Positions 1 through 12,906 are shown, counted from the first letter of the stretch. The stretch is 64,000 nucleotides of DNA from Acorus gramineus (GCA_030737835.1 CM060852.1:6501813-6565812); one strand, 5' to 3'. The notes: a model not told the origin generated them from the sequence alone. Made by a program: numbers and translations.

Positions 1-1
1 G

Positions 2-2091
2 AGCCATGTTGACGCGCCTTACCTCCGGAGCAACATCGCCGCTTGTTACATGCAGATGAACCCGCCCAAGTACCACCGCGCGATTGACGAGTGCAATCTG
101 GCGCTCGAGGCCTCCCCGAAGTACACCAAGGCGTTGTTGAAGCGGGCGAGGTGTTACGATGCGTTGAGCAGGCTTGACTTGGCGATCAAGGATGTCGAGG
201 CGGTGCTCGTGTTGGAGCCTAATAATTTGACCGCGTTGGATATTGGAGACAGGATCAAGAAGGATATTGAGAAGAAGGGGATCAATTTGGATGTGGAGAG
301 CGTTGGGAGCAATAATGAGGCGCATCCTCCGGTTGTGGTGAAGGAGAGGAGCAGCAAGAAGAGGAACAGTCACAGAGTCAAGGCCGAGGACAAGGTGGTG
401 GTTGTGGAGGACGAGAAGCTTAGTAATGGTGATGTGGGTGGTGGTGATGTTGTGAAAGAAGAGGTGGTGAAGGAGAGGAGCAGGAAGAAGAAGAACAGTC
501 ACAGAGTCAAGGCTGAGGACAAGGTGGTGGTTGTGGAGAAAGAGAAGCTTAGTAATGGTGATGTGGGTGGTGGATGTGTTGTGAAAGAAGAGGTGATGAA
601 GGGTGTGAAGTTGGTGTTTGGGGAGGATATAAGGTGGGCTCAGTTTCCGGCGGATTGTAGCGTTTTGTGCCTCCGGGAGGTTGTGGGGAACAAGTTTCCT
701 GGATTTAATGCGGTGCTTGTAAAGTACAAGGACAGGGAGGGGGATTTGGTGACTATCACTACCACTGAGGAGTTGAGGTGGGCGGAGGATTCTGTCGAGC
801 CACAGGGGTCGCTGAGGCTTTATATCACGGAAGTTGATCCTGAGAGGGACCCATTGTTGTTTGAGGAGTCGAGGAATGGGACGGATGAGCGGAGGGTCAA
901 GGTTTCGAGTGTTAGTAATGGTTCTGAAAATGGGAGTGCGAGGGAGGGTGAGCAAAAGGGTGTCAGTTCCACTTTTATAGAGGATTGGATAGTTCAGTTT
1001 GCGAGGCTTTTCAAGAACCATTTGGGCATTGATTCTGATGAGTGTTTGGACCTCCATGAGCTCGGAATGAAGCTCTACTCGGAGGCGATTGAGGAAACTG
1101 TTACGTGTGAAGACGCACAGGAGCTCTTTGATCTCGCCGAAGAGAAGTTCCAGGAGATGGCTGCTATGGCTCTCTTTAATTGGGGAAATATTCACATGTC
1201 GAGAGCTAGAAAGCGGTTGCATCTCTCTGAAGATCCTCCGAGCGAATTGGTAGTTGAGCAGGTGAGGACAGCATATGAATGGGCTCAGAAGGAATATGTG
1301 AACGCGGGGAAGCGATATGACGAAGCACTGAAGATAAAACCGGACTTCTGTGAAGGTCTTCTTGCGATGGGCCAGCAGCAGTTCGAGCAGGCAAAACTCT
1401 CTTGGTATTATGCGATTGGGAGCAAGGTGGACTTGGAGTTGGAGCCGTCAATATCTACAAAAATCATGGATCTTTTTAACAGTTCTGAAGAGAGCATGGA
1501 GAGAGGCACCCAGATGTGGGAAGAGATGGAGGAGAAGCGCCTGAATGAGCTCGCTAAACCCAATCAGGAGAAAGTCATTTTGGAAAAGATGGGATTGGAA
1601 GGGCTATTCAAGGAGATAACTACAGATGAAGCAGCAGAACAAGCTGCTAACATGAGGTCTCAAGTTAACCTCTTGTGGGGTACTATGCTTTATGAACGAT
1701 CAGTTGTTGAGTTCAAATTGGGGCTTCCGATCTGGGAGGAATGCTTGATGGACGCTGTCGAAAAGTTTAAACTTGCAGGAGCTTCCCCATCAGACATTGC
1801 TGTAATGAGAAAGAACCATTGTTCCAATGAAACTGCTACAGAAGGTCAGTAATTCTCTTATAACAAAATTGTCTTAGATTTGGAATCATTTGTGCTTGGT
1901 AAAAATTAATCTCTGTTGTACATTGCTTTTGCGTGATTGCAGGTTTAGGTTTCAAAATTGATGAAATTGTGCAGGCATGGAATGAGATGTATGATGCTAA
2001 CAGGTGGCTGAGTGGTGTCCCATCTTTTCGGTTGGAACCATTATTTCTGCGGAGGGTCCCAAAGTTGCATCAGCAGCTGGAGCATGTATGA
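2..2091 (+). CDS. TPR and PB1 domain protein (PHOX/CLMP1-like), 5' end outside window
   Basis: Two exons are visible, 2-1844 and 1943-2091, joined in phase (GAA G|GT TTA) across a 98-bp GT-AG intron; the frame is open to the left edge, so the N-terminus lies upstream. The start of the visible part is TPR repeat sequence ([10 protein letters not shown], then [12 protein letters not shown]). A charged linker follows, then a PB1 domain at about nt 605-840 ([11 protein letters not shown] to [10 protein letters not shown]), then a conserved helical C-terminal region ending with the [11 protein letters not shown] block in exon 2. This domain order is that of the plant PHOX/CLMP1 family, described as HSP70/HSP90-interacting co-chaperones, one of which affects chloroplast distribution. 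The visible TPR would bind chaperone tails and the PB1 would mediate oligomerisation; both roles are inferred from the family. The stop at 2089-2091 follows LEHV. The family call is firm; which paralogue is uncertain. Confidence 0.9.
335..592 (+). repeat. 129-bp in-frame tandem duplication in the PHOX-like linker
   Basis: Nt 335-463 and 464-592 are near-identical direct repeats of 129 bp (43 codons). Each encodes a basic patch ([16 protein letters not shown] type) followed by an acidic/glycine stretch (LSNGDVGGG) and VVKEEV. The duplication lies between the TPR and PB1 domains, keeps the frame and lengthens the flexible linker. Confidence 0.9.
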
Positions 2092-2300
2092 TGATACACT
2101 GGATTTGATTTTGAAACTTTTATAGATTTCATATCGGGTGCTCAGTTGTCAAGCCGTGGCTCATGTTATCCACCAACAAGGTATTTTCATATTTAAATTA
2201 TCTTGCAGAAGCCATAAATTTTGTTCAAAATGATGATAATAGATTATAAGATGATGTAGTAGGAACCTCATCACCTCCCCATAAAACACAATAAATGGGA

Positions 2301-2886
2301 TTTTTTTTTTTTTTGGTGTGAAGGCCCAGATCGGGCTTATATATTTATACTATCATAATCATTGTGTACAACCTGCCCATTTTCAAAAGTATTGGCCTGA
2401 TTGACCTCTTCTATACATAACTTTAAAGACTGTAGATTAGGAGTGACCCATCTACGGATTTTATCATCTAACATACCCTCCATTAGTCGAGAAACCTGGC
2501 GTTTAGCTGCTTTCCTTGCCAAATGCCAACAGCTCTGGGGCTTGTACTCCCTCCCTGGATACCTTACGAAAATGTATTGGGTCAGCTTCCGCTTCATACC
2601 TTTGGATTTGTGAGAGGAAGTCCTGGAGTTGAGGAGACCTCGGGTTCTTCTCCTTTAATAACTTGATAATTGGCTCAGCATCACTGCAAACATATAAGTT
2701 ATTTAAACCCATTTGCTGTGCCTGAGAAATTCCTAGGCTGATATCCTCCATTTCCATACGAGCTGGGGTTGACCACATTTTACTCATGCAACCCGCTCCC
2801 AGAATTTGCCACGGGTTCTCTCGAACAATTATATATGCGGCTCCTGCTGCTCGTGATTCCAAATCTACACTAGCATCAGTCACCAA
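2301..2886 (-). pseudogene. 5'-truncated LINE (L1-type) 3' end with RNase H domain
   Basis: On the minus strand 2886-2503 reads as an RNase H-like domain: VTDASVDLESRAAGAAYIIV holds the first acidic residue, MEMEDISLGISQAQQMG the second, and VCSDAEPIIKLL the third. A second frame (about 2560-2400) carries the family's C-terminal HLARKAAKRQ block, so the copy is frameshifted. The T-run at 2301-2314 is the poly(A) tail read on the minus strand. This matches the RNase H at the end of plant L1 LINEs; it is a dead, 5'-truncated insert 210 bp past the PHOX-like stop. Confidence 0.8.
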
Positions 2887-4852
2887 AAATTTTTATTTTA
2901 CCCTGTAGCTCAACTCTCCATTGGTGTTGATGTTGTTGCAACAGAGGTTGCAATGGGATTTTATATCTTTTATGATTTTCAAGAACCTTCTTGAGAAATA
3001 AAAAAAGTCATGTCATAGTGTTCATGGTCTTGGAAGAGTCAATAGTGTTAATGGTCAAATAAATAATGGTTTCTAGTAGCTTCTTGGGAGGCTAAGAGTC
3101 ATTTGTACACCTACAAATAGGTACCAAGCCTTTGTACTCAAACTTCTTCAAGCAATAGCAATATCTATTTAATTTAGTTACTTTTCCAATTCCTTGTGCT
3201 CTTTTGGGAGAGAATGTGCTTCTCTCTTATATCATCGAAGAAGGTTGTGATCTTTTCTGATTCCTCTGATCCCGCTACCACCTAACCTAAGACTAGCATT
3301 GCAAGTCTGCTGTATGCGTGTGATGTTGAAAGGAGGTGTGATTGCCTTGGGGAAGTGTAGAAGAAACAGGGAATTTAATGATATACAGAATTCTGTTGCC
3401 TTACAAAAAAAGGTCTTAAAAAAAAATAGGAACTTTTCTGTGTGCTATGAATATGAACATCAATATATTTACTAATGTGGGAGATAATAAAATTTGCGAA
3501 TGAGTGGCATATACAATTATGAGATAAAAAATAATAGTCTGCATGAAATTCTTCACTTCAAAGCAATTGTGTATCTTGATTATTCTTATGGCCTCTATCT
3601 TCATGTCATTATATTATCTTCCACAGCCAAATATTATCAATTAGGGGCTGAAATGTCCACTCATTATTTATTCAGTTCTCTTCTCAAAATTTGTCTTTGT
3701 TCACTTAAAAGATTATTCTTGACGGGATGGTTATGATTTTTTGAAAGAGTTCCTTTAAAGAGTTGTAGAAAACATTCAAGTTGATCTTCTATTGAAGCGC
3801 CTTTTTTTTATTGAAGAAAATATAGGAGCAATCTTATTTTAAAAAAATCCCCCAAACAAAAGGAGGCGAGGGACCTTTACAAAATAATAAATGAGAGAGG
3901 TTAAACAATAGTGTGGATGGCTAAACTTTGGGAAGGGAGTCCCAATGAGGAGAAAACCCATAATGTCATCCCGCGAACCAAGGATTGCCCATTATGGATG
4001 AAGGGGTATTCTGTATCCATTCGTAATATCATTTTAATCCAAATATCCAGTCTTTAAGCATGCATCTCCATCCCAAGTGTTTTCCATGTAAAGATTGCCC
4101 AATATAGAAACAATTTTTCACGGGATAATTATGATTTTTAGAGTAATTTTGATTATACTATTTCGAAAGAGGACTTTGAAGTGTTAAACATTCAGATTGT
4201 TTGCCTGTTAGAGGGACTAAGGGAGAGGGAGAGTTTTCTTTTACAGGTGTTTAGTGGAATGTATGGGTGACACAGCTAAGTTTGGGTACCTTTGAAGGGG
4301 AAAAAAACATGGCCAGATGAAAAGATATTACATGGACAACAGAACTGTGTTTATCTCAATTTGTTTTATGGTTGCATCTCAAATCCTTTAAAGAAAGATG
4401 TGGATCAGATTGTTTCTCAAATGTGTGATGTCTTTACCCCTGGAATATTTGAGCGAAGCCTTATCATAACGATTAACTGTTTGGGTTTGTCTTCCTTGTA
4501 GTATAAGTGATGATTTTATGCTTTGCTTGGCTTGTTATCCAATGATAAAATATGTTCTTCTTTACATGAGGAGTGAATGATATTACAAAGAAATATATAT
4601 TTGGATACATTTTCTTCAGAGTTATTTGAATCGTTTCTTTGAGCACTGTTTCTCTGTGGATTGTGTTGGAGAGTTTGGATTCTTCTCCCTCAGAATGCCT
4701 AGCGAAATAACTTGCAAGACGAAATAAATCAACCGAAGAGGAGTTTGTAAGTACCCATAGGAAACAAAGTAACAAGTGAATATTGGCCTTACATTTTAAA
4801 CCATGAGGAAAAAAGAGAGAGGGGAAACACGATAGAGTGCAAGTATATCTAC
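2887..4852. other. Intergenic, no gene recognised
   Basis: AT-rich sequence with frequent stops in all frames. The part around 3780-4120 looks like degraded retroelement sequence but I cannot assign it. The only open frames are 60-80 codons with no recognisable content. Confidence 0.6.
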
Positions 4853-5226
4853 CAATGTTTAAAAAATCCCTTCTAGGCCCCGATTTATACCCCGCCTAGG
4901 CCTGGGCGGGCCCAACCCGCAATGCTTAGCACCTAATTGTCTTTCCAATTAATTTACAGTTGACTAATAAGCTATTGAGTTGCCTTATATATATTAATTA
5001 TTTTTTGGATGCTATCCCTAATATGCTTATATTATCAATTTTGTTTTTATGTTAATTTGTTATTATTTTGCAGTCTAAAATTTGAACAATTATATATAAT
5101 ATCTATATGTATTATATTATTGTTTAACAAAGTGATTGGTTAATCCTGATTAATCCCCGCCTCACCAATTAATCACTAGTTGATCATCAACCGCCCGACT
5201 AACGCCTAGTGCTTTTTATAACATTG
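4853..5226. mobile_element. MITE-like element with imperfect terminal inverted repeats
   Basis: The left end (CAATGTTTAAAAAATC, then CTAGGC) is mirrored by the right end, whose reverse complement is CAATGTTATAAAAAGC then CTAGGC. The GC-rich terminal motif (GCCTAGGCCTGGGCGGGCC on the left, GCCCGACTAACGCCTAG on the right) surrounds an AT-rich core without coding capacity. Flanks share a weak 8-bp duplication (ATATCTAC against CTATCCAC). It is a small non-autonomous DNA element; the superfamily is uncertain. Confidence 0.55.
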
Positions 5227-6249
5227 CTATCCACGCAAGACTATTCTACAATGGGAATATAGTTCTTGTTTGTATGGGAAGAAACACATTAGTTCGTCTG
5301 TGGATCACATAATTAACATTGTAGAACATGGTTAATGCCCTTGTTGTATTGTTTATTGCTAGTATTCTATTGTTTCGTTTGTAACAATGATTAGATTGAC
5401 ATTATCTGAACCATAAAAATCACACAATTTTTTGTGTATGACATTTTTTCAATATGCATATGAACATATGCATGATAATGATTATGATTATTGTTGTTGT
5501 TGTTCCCTGTTTAACTGTACAAAAGAATGTGCTAATTAATTATTTTTAATATGTCACAAATTATTTTGTATACTTGCTCAAGAATCACATGATAAATGAC
5601 AGGCTACTATGATAATAAAGTATTATGGTTGCCTGCATGTGTATTTGACATCTAGCAATAAGAGTAGCTGTGAATAAATTATATGCACTGTTGATAGTTG
5701 CCATCTCCAGAGGGGATCTTTTTCAATGACTGCTTGGATAGTATACCAATTTAGGTCTTGCATTTCATTCTCCTCCTGAGTTTAGCTTTGTTAAATCATT
5801 TAATATTGTTCCTAACCCATCTCTTAAGAATTTTCAGTTTGTCAGAAGTTGGAATTCAGGATACTTTGGATAGGTTAAAAGTTCACTGCTTGGGAACTGG
5901 TGGAATTCAGTAAAAGTTCGGGAAAATTTAATAAAGGATTGATTATTCCTTATTTTCAGGAGAAAAAGAGAGAATTTGAGAAAGCAGTAATTGGAGAATA
6001 GCCATAGATTGAAAAATAATAAAGAAATAGAGTGGGAAGAGGAAGGATAGAGAATAAGGTGAGGGCTCACTGGCGAAGTGAAACACAGGGACTTCTTGTC
6101 GGGATGTCTTGAAGAATGAAAAAGATCAATGCAGCCCAATGATAGTTTTCTAGAGAAAAAGCAATTATGTTAAGGTTTGTTGTGGTCATCTCCTCTCTAG
6201 TTACGTGAGATAGAGGGAGGATTTTTTTATGTGAATTATACAATTGCCG
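5227..6249. other. Intergenic, no gene recognised
   Basis: AT-rich single-copy-looking sequence; I see no coding signature, RNA gene or clear repeat boundary. Confidence 0.55.
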
Positions 6250-7370
6250 GATTATGGGCCAGAGATGTTCGAGGATTTTTTATTGAAGGTTCACAAGGGC
6301 CAGGGGTGCATTAATTCTTCTTTAATAGCTTGCTTCTGAAGAAATCAACAACGGAGCATATCTTAGATTATAGAAAGATTGGTCTTATCAACGGCATTAC
6401 AAGATGATTTTAAGGTTTTGGAAAATCATCTGAAAGTAGTTGTGGAGTTCTAGTTGAGGAAAATCATAGAGTTTTCATTAGAGGAAAGGCTCTTGATGAT
6501 GGTTTCTTGGTGATGCAAGACTGCTTGTCTGCACCGTACAGAAATAAAAAGAAAGGTGTAGTCTGCAAGCTTGATTTTGAGAAGGCTTACAACAATGTAG
6601 ATTGGGTTTCTTATGATGTCCTCTCCATGTCATGGTTTTGATGCTAATTGGATCAGAATGTCAAATGAATGTATTCTGATGACAAATGCTTCTTTTTAAG
6701 TAAATTACAAATCATGTGGTTGATTTCATCTTCGCAAGGGGCAAGGTGATTCAATTTCACCAATGTTATTTATTTTTCTGACATATATACATGAAGATAG
6801 CAGCAGATGGGGTGTGTGAAGGGTTTGAGTTGCAATACCCATGAGCCCACCATCTCCCATGTTTAGTATGCAGATAATACATTGATCTTTAATGAAGCAT
6901 CTACTATGACATCTGTGGGATCAGATGTTTGTGCCAATTGTTGCAGATGATCTTCAACAAGAGCTACATGTTAGGGGTGAACATGGAGCTGTGGAGCTGT
7001 ATATAATAGTGGATATATTCAGATGTCAAGAGTTTTCCATCTAAATATTGGGGCTTCCATTGCATTTAGGTCATCTGACTATGAATGATTGAGCCCCGCT
7101 AGTCCCAAGGTTTGAAAAGAGGTTGGAGGGATAACAAAGTAAATCACCAAGTTTGGGTGGAAAGCTCGTACCCATTCAAGCCGTATTGTCGAATCTCCTA
7201 TTATTCTATTATTTATTTTCAAAATTCTTAAGGGCATCCTTTGCAATATTAAACATCTTAGTAGAAAATTTCCATGATGTGGAGCAAAAGAAGGAAGGTT
7301 CATCATGCTTTGTGGGAAGTGGTGTGTAGTAGTAAAAGAAAGGGTGCTTTGAGAATTCTTAATTGGTAGA
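6250..7370 (+). pseudogene. Degenerate L1-type LINE reverse transcriptase fragment
   Basis: Pieces of the plant L1 reverse transcriptase appear in order in different frames: a KKSTTEHILDYRKIGLING block (family: IPKK..RL.DFRPISLVNG), EENHRVFIRGKALDDGFLVM, GVVCKLDFEKAYNNVDW, a QGDSISPMLF-type motif, then QYADNTLIF, which is the degraded YADD-type active-site box. Past 7040 come remnants of the YLGLPLH and RLEGW...LSNLL segments. Many stops and frameshifts make it long dead. It lacks a recognisable endonuclease domain here. Confidence 0.8.
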
Positions 7371-9169
7371 CAGGCTTGTCAGTGAATTGGGTGTTAACCT
7401 AGACCCAACACTGACCCGACCCGAAATGAAGTGTTACAACTCAGATATCAGACCCAGGCCCCAATATGGATCCAGACCCGACTGACCTGTTTTCAAATCG
7501 GGTCGACTTGGAGGTCCCCAAATCACACGTTGATTCAGCTCAGTCAAATTGGGTCAACTCAGAATTTTTTTTCCAAAGACCAGTTTTGAAGAGTGAAAAC
7601 TGGTTTTGGCAGCTCTATAAAGCGTATTATTACAATTCTATAGATGCAGGTGACTTTAATGTATTTGATATTCTCTCATAAACAATGGTAGATGTTGTTC
7701 TTGCTTAAAGAGTTGGAGAAAGAATGAGTCTGTCCAATGTAAGAGAAAAAAATCTCGTCTGGTTCATTGAGTTGTCAGATTTTTTAATTTGGTTTGGTAT
7801 GGAAGGTTCCCTTTTTCTTTTCTTTTTATTTTTTAAACGTGGATTGATTCATTGGATTTGGGGATTGTTTGCAATTGCATCTTCTGTCCAAGGATCAAGT
7901 GAAGTCTACTCATCATCATCCAAAATCCCATCTTTCAAAAAGAGTCCACTCTAGCACCAACCCAAAGCCAACTCATGCTCAACCCTCCCCGCTTTCAGAA
8001 AATGTAATAAATGTTGTGCACTCTATGGTTCAATTCTCTCCTAATCGTTAGTACATGATTTGAGTCTATGGTTATTTCAGTTAAGAAACTGAAGTTCATA
8101 GTAGGTTCAGGCTCAGCTTTGGATTAAGAAGCTTGGTTGGTCAGATCTTTGTAGGTTCAATTTTTCGAGTGATTTTCAGTCATTTTTCTTAAATGTATAA
8201 CCTTCTAGGTGTTGTAGAAATCTTTTACTTTTCCATTCAACCTAATGTGTGTTTAATGGATTTTTATATGGTATATGTTAAATACATCAGATAAAATCAT
8301 ACTGGAAAAGCAATAATTTTTCTGTGGCATTCAAGACAGGGAAGGGAACTATACAGGTCCTGTATTTTGTAATCAGTGTATTACAACTCCAGCAAAAACC
8401 TTCGAAATGGCATTTTCAAAAGATATACAATTATTTGAATGCCGTTTGTCCATTAGGTAGACAATTCTGGGTCATTGCAGTGAGGAGGCAGTGCAAGGCC
8501 AGTGAAACTATTTATTTGAAATGATATGGATTGACACGCTGTATTATTACAACACACATCAAAGAACTCATATCCATTTACACCTTTTTTCAAATCAAAG
8601 TATATTTTAAACATGATCTATATAATTTAAGAATCATGTGAGTGATGGATTAAAGTCTTGACTTGCCTGCTCCTTAACCTTAGAGAAAGATATCTTTCTC
8701 ATTACATTCCACGCTCTTCACCACAATAGAATCACTTCAGTTTTGAGAAACAATTGAAGCTACCCATAGACTTTAATGGGTCAAAAAGTTTTCAAAGATA
8801 ATGCTTAGTGGCTACTTTAAAACTTTAGAAAGCCTAGCCATCCTAATTCTAACGTATGTATATACCTCTTACAATGAGTGCATGTGGCTAATGAGATATA
8901 AAGGATTAGAAACACGGTTGCAACAACCTTTTTTTCATGTATACCATAAAAAAACATGTTATTTATTTTTATACTATCACAAATACCACATTTAATTTTA
9001 CACCGTTAAAAAATTTCTTAATGAAAAAATGTGTCACTCTGTTATCCTTTTGAATCAAAATCAAACTTAACTAGAGTTAATTCTTAACTAATTAGTGAAA
9101 ATGACAAAAATAACCTTAACATAATATTTGTTATAATGTAAATAATTAAACATATAACCGGTCGGGTGT
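7371..9169. other. Intergenic, no gene recognised
   Basis: No supported gene. A short compositionally distinct stretch rich in GACCCGA-like words lies at about 7400-7560. The left edge of the tandem duplication falls at about 9170. Confidence 0.5.
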
Positions 9170-10897
9170 GTTCTAAACAGAATCCAATGTTCACATACAT
9201 AATCCATGGATATTAGTACAATCTCTTGCATGATACTTGATATATAAAAAAAGGATATGTTGAGCAGCTGTTTTGATGTATATCTGATGTAAATTGAATT
9301 AGTTGTCAACTTTCAACTTTACATATTATTTACATATTGCTTGTCTTAGCTGATTTGGAAAATCCGAGGTTTTCTTACAGTGTCAATCTATTGCAGACAT
9401 CAATAGTTATCCTTAGAAGCAGTTTCTTCTTGTAAAGTGCTGATCCATTTCAGACATCAATAATGCTAATTTATATTTTATTGCAGATTTCATGGATGGC
9501 TGTGTTCTCCCACCTGGATTGTATATTTTTCCCTTGTGAAGTAAAGTAGAAAGAAAAGAAAAAGAAGAAAGATTGGTGTTTGTTTTAAAGGTGTTTGGTT
9601 TGAAGGTGTGTTATTTGTCTTTGTTTCCCATACGAGGCCTCAGATTCAATGTACTTCAAATTTTTTTTTTTTTTTTTTTTTTGTGTACAGATTCATACAA
9701 GGAGATAAAAGCTTCCCCATAGTTCCCCATCATTCAAGTAGAGATTGGTTTCGTTTCTTACCAAAAAAAAAAAAAGTAGAGATTGGTTGTGTTGATTTTT
9801 TATTTTATGTTGGGTAAAATATGATACACTGCAATTGATTGTAATGTTGTATTTGAAATGTTTATGATATCGATTGTTTGTTTCATAATTACAAGTGGTG
9901 GTTTCTCTAAGATGGTGCTGTTGCATCATTCAGATGCTACATTATTTAATGAAGTATAAATTTAATACAGTGCATACTCTACCATGTCAATAAATAAAAA
10001 TATTCAATTATTCGAGTATATATGCTTCAATTTTTTTTTTATATATAGAATATGTATTTCGTTAAACGCTTCAAATGTGTGGTATGCAGTATGACTGAGG
10101 GCCCTTTGTTAGCTGGTTTTGGATTGTTTCTATTTTTTAATTAAACAAAAACCTTGAACATGTTATCAAACGGGTTTATAAAATAAATTTAATTAAAAAG
10201 TTATTTACAGTTTTTAGTGTAAAAATATTTTTTTTTTTCAAAAAGCGTAGAAAATGCGATTTTTAGGAATTAAGTCTATTTAAACAACTTTATTCTAAAT
10301 CTTATTTTCAAACGTGTTTTTAAATGCTCCCCGAGTATAGTATAACATTTCCCGTACTTAAGGGGGTGAGAAAAATCAATATTCCTCTATACTATGAATA
10401 CAATGTTACATCATACTACGTTATTATAGTGCATAGGGTTCTATTATAGAATGTGGACTAAAAACAATTTTATTTTTTTACAATGAAAAAAATATACTAT
10501 TATATCTGGGGCAGCGCTACGACCTCACATGTTTTTATTTTTTAAAAAATAGTAAACATCTTTGATAAAAAGTGCATATCTTTCCATTTCAAGTTAAATG
10601 AATCCATTTTTAGGTAGTGTAAGAAAAATTTTAGTGAGGTGTATACATCATCTAATTAGATATATGTTTAGTGAATCTATAACAAGGTATACATATCTAT
10701 GTTCTAAATTGAAAAAAAAACTGAGTGTAGCAGGCTAGCAGCACTCAAAAAATAAAAAAAACGTTTTAAGTAAAAACGGTAAAAAGAAGCCCAGCCCGGT
10801 CCAATGTTTATTGATCGTATCATTGACCCATTAAAAACCCAAAAGAAAAAAAATTTGGACCCCAAAACCTATCCACCTTAAAAAAAAAAAAAAGGGT

Positions 10898-11169
10898 TAA
10901 TGTTATGTACACTCCATTTACAGCCTTAATTTTGGTCTATATGAGTTTTGAAATTTTAAAAAATAATATACTTCATCTAATTAGATACAGACTTTTATAA
11001 AAAAGTAAAACATACTCTAATGAATTGCATAGATACATTTATAAAAAAATATAAAATATTTCTATTGAAACATATATCTCGTTAATATGAGTATATACTC
11101 CTTTAATTTTCTATCGATGCATATAAGACTAGAATTGTGGCTGAAAAAAAATCGTGTGTAATAGCACTA
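10898..11169. mobile_element. Small MITE-like element (family M), unit 1
   Basis: The left end (AATGTTATGTACACTCC, then ACAGCC..AATT..GTCTATATG) resembles the reverse complement of the right end (AGTGCTATTACACACG, then CAGCC..AATT..GTCTTATATG). It is about 270 bp, AT-rich and non-coding. The unit 2 counterpart (about 35600-35842) lacks the left terminus. Related sequence lies at about 10505-10745 and 12646-12906. Confidence 0.45.
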
Positions 11170-12019
11170 AAAAAAAATCGTCGGACTAGCTGATTAGGAC
11201 CCTTATCTTCCATCAAAGTCGGGGGACGCGCGGATCACCAATGGACGGACATATGAATGCGCCGATTGCTACTAGTTACGTTGCCAATCTCCTCTTTCTA
11301 CTATGCTTTAGGTTTCTAATCATGGATTTGTTTTTGTTTTTTTTCTTTCACCATTTTTTATGTTAATTTGAATCTCTCCCATCACTACATAATCGTGTAT
11401 GTATAATGAACAAAACTCATCAACATTACACCCCTCTTTCATTCACCTGTTTGTGTATCAGAAGCCCCTTTTTATGTATATACATTTATAAAAACTTTAT
11501 TTGACAGATTGTACCATTTGTTCAATGGATAAATTTTATTTTATAGACATATTCAATAATGTTGATAATGAAATTATCATGCAACAATTTTAAAATATGA
11601 AATCTTGTTGAGGATAATTGTAAAAGTTTATATATTGAAAATCATTGATCTCATATATTTGATGGTTTATTTTTTATTAATGTAAATTGTTGTTCTATTT
11701 TCAAAAAAAAAAATTATGTTTTGATAAATATGTAACAAGAGTAGGTTTTTTAAAATTTTTAATAAATTTATTTATTTTTTAATAACCCCATCTATAAAAT
11801 TTTCTATAACACTTATTATTTCTTAGTATATATTTCATTTTGTATAAAAAATTTGTACTCCAATAGAAAAATATATAATTGAAAAAAAGAAGAAAAATAG
11901 TGTGGACTATATAAGTATGGACATATCATTTTCCTTTTCTTAAAGTACATGTTTTATTTGCATTCATAAAAAATAAAGTGCATACTCATGTTACTTGAAT
12001 GCAACAGTCACAAAAAAAA

Positions 12020-12245
12020 AACTCATGTTTTATTTGTCCTCAGTGGTCATAGAACAATGGTTAAGGGCTTACTTGTGTTAAAGGTAGGTCTTGAGTTTGA
12101 GTCTTGATGCTGACTTACCCACCTGTTTGTTGTCGATTATTCAAAAGAATTTTCCGTGGAACCGGGACAAACAGACGGAGATAGCCTTCTCAGCTCGACC
12201 GTAAAGTCAGCCATGAGGTCCCTCCGATATCAAGAAAAAAAAAAA
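12020..12245 (+). mobile_element. tRNA-derived SINE, unit 1
   Basis: A head resembling a tRNA-type internal promoter (CATAGAACAATGGTTAAGGG as A-box region, GAGTTTGAGTCTTG as B-box region) is followed by a unique body and a terminal A-run at about 12234-12245. Flanking direct repeats of type CAGTCACAAAAAAA (about 12006-12019 and 12245-12258) fit target-primed insertion. The orthologous copy in unit 2 (37112-37334) shows the insertion came before the duplication. Confidence 0.7.
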
Positions 12246-12410
12246 CGTCACAAAAAAATTAAAAAAAATAGTAGTTTATTCAAATAAATGTTATACGAAA
12301 GATAAGAGACTTATTCGTATCTTAACTTGGACAATCACCAAACAACAAAAGTGGAATGAGGTAAGAGAATTGATACACTCAGTTTGTTTTACAATTGAGA
12401 CTACAGTTCC

Positions 12411-12469
12411 ATACACTATGATAGCACAGGATATACTACATTATCATAAAGGGTTCTATCATAGTGTAT
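12411..12469. repeat. 14-bp inverted repeat, hairpin-forming
   Basis: ATACACTATGATAG (12411-12424) and CTATCATAGTGTAT (12456-12469) are perfect reverse complements around a 31-nt spacer. The structure is also present in unit 2 at about 37491-37550. A degraded relative lies at about 10430-10456. It may be the end of an old fold-back element; function unknown. Confidence 0.6.
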
Positions 12470-12645
12470 AGTAGAAAAAAAGTAAAAAAATATATACATT
12501 ATTATATCTTAGTATATACTTCATTTCGTATAACATCATATATTTCATTAAGAGAGTACAATTTAAAAAGAAAAAGAAAAATGGTGCGGACTGTGGTTGG
12601 TGGTACACAATGGGCTGGACATATCATTTTCTATAAAGTAAAGGA

Positions 12646-12906
12646 TGATGTTATGTACAGCCCCTTTTCAACCCATATTCCAGTCCACGTATGTTTTAAT
12701 TTTTTTTTAAAATAGTATATATTCTAATGAGTTACATGATTTTATAAAAAAATTGAATCACATACTCTAATAATTACACTGATACATTAATAGAAAATGT
12801 AAAAAATTTATATCAAAACATATACCTTATTAATGTGAGTATATAGCGCCAATAAAGTATATGAGATTGAAATTAAGGCTGGAAAATGACAATGTATAAC
12901 AACACT
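12646..12906. mobile_element. Small MITE-like element (family M), second member
   Basis: It begins GATGTTATGTACAGCCCC and ends in GACAATGTATAACAACAC; the ends are imperfect inverted repeats and resemble those of 10898-11169. The interior is AT-rich without coding capacity. The orthologous copy is at about 37741-38008, so it predates the duplication. Confidence 0.45.

Noticed and set aside
3000-3400. Possible old LTR end downstream of the LINE RNase H fragment
   Set aside because: The transcript-start-like and polyadenylation-like words are suggestive, but no partner LTR, target duplication or internal domain is visible.
9487-9560. Possible terminal exon (TTATTGCAG acceptor, then a short open frame), duplicated near 28173
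   Set aside because: Only about 20 codons, with no upstream partner exon identified; left unassigned.
12040-12120. tRNA-like A and B box sequences as a possible tRNA gene
   Set aside because: The boxes are imperfect, no cloverleaf acceptor stem is apparent, and the sequence continues into a SINE body with an A-tail and target duplications.
12464-12715. Open frame conserved between the units (also 37548-37805)
   Set aside because: It lies across the hairpin and a MITE-like end, is AT-biased (Tyr/Ile/Lys-rich), and is conserved only because the region is duplicated.
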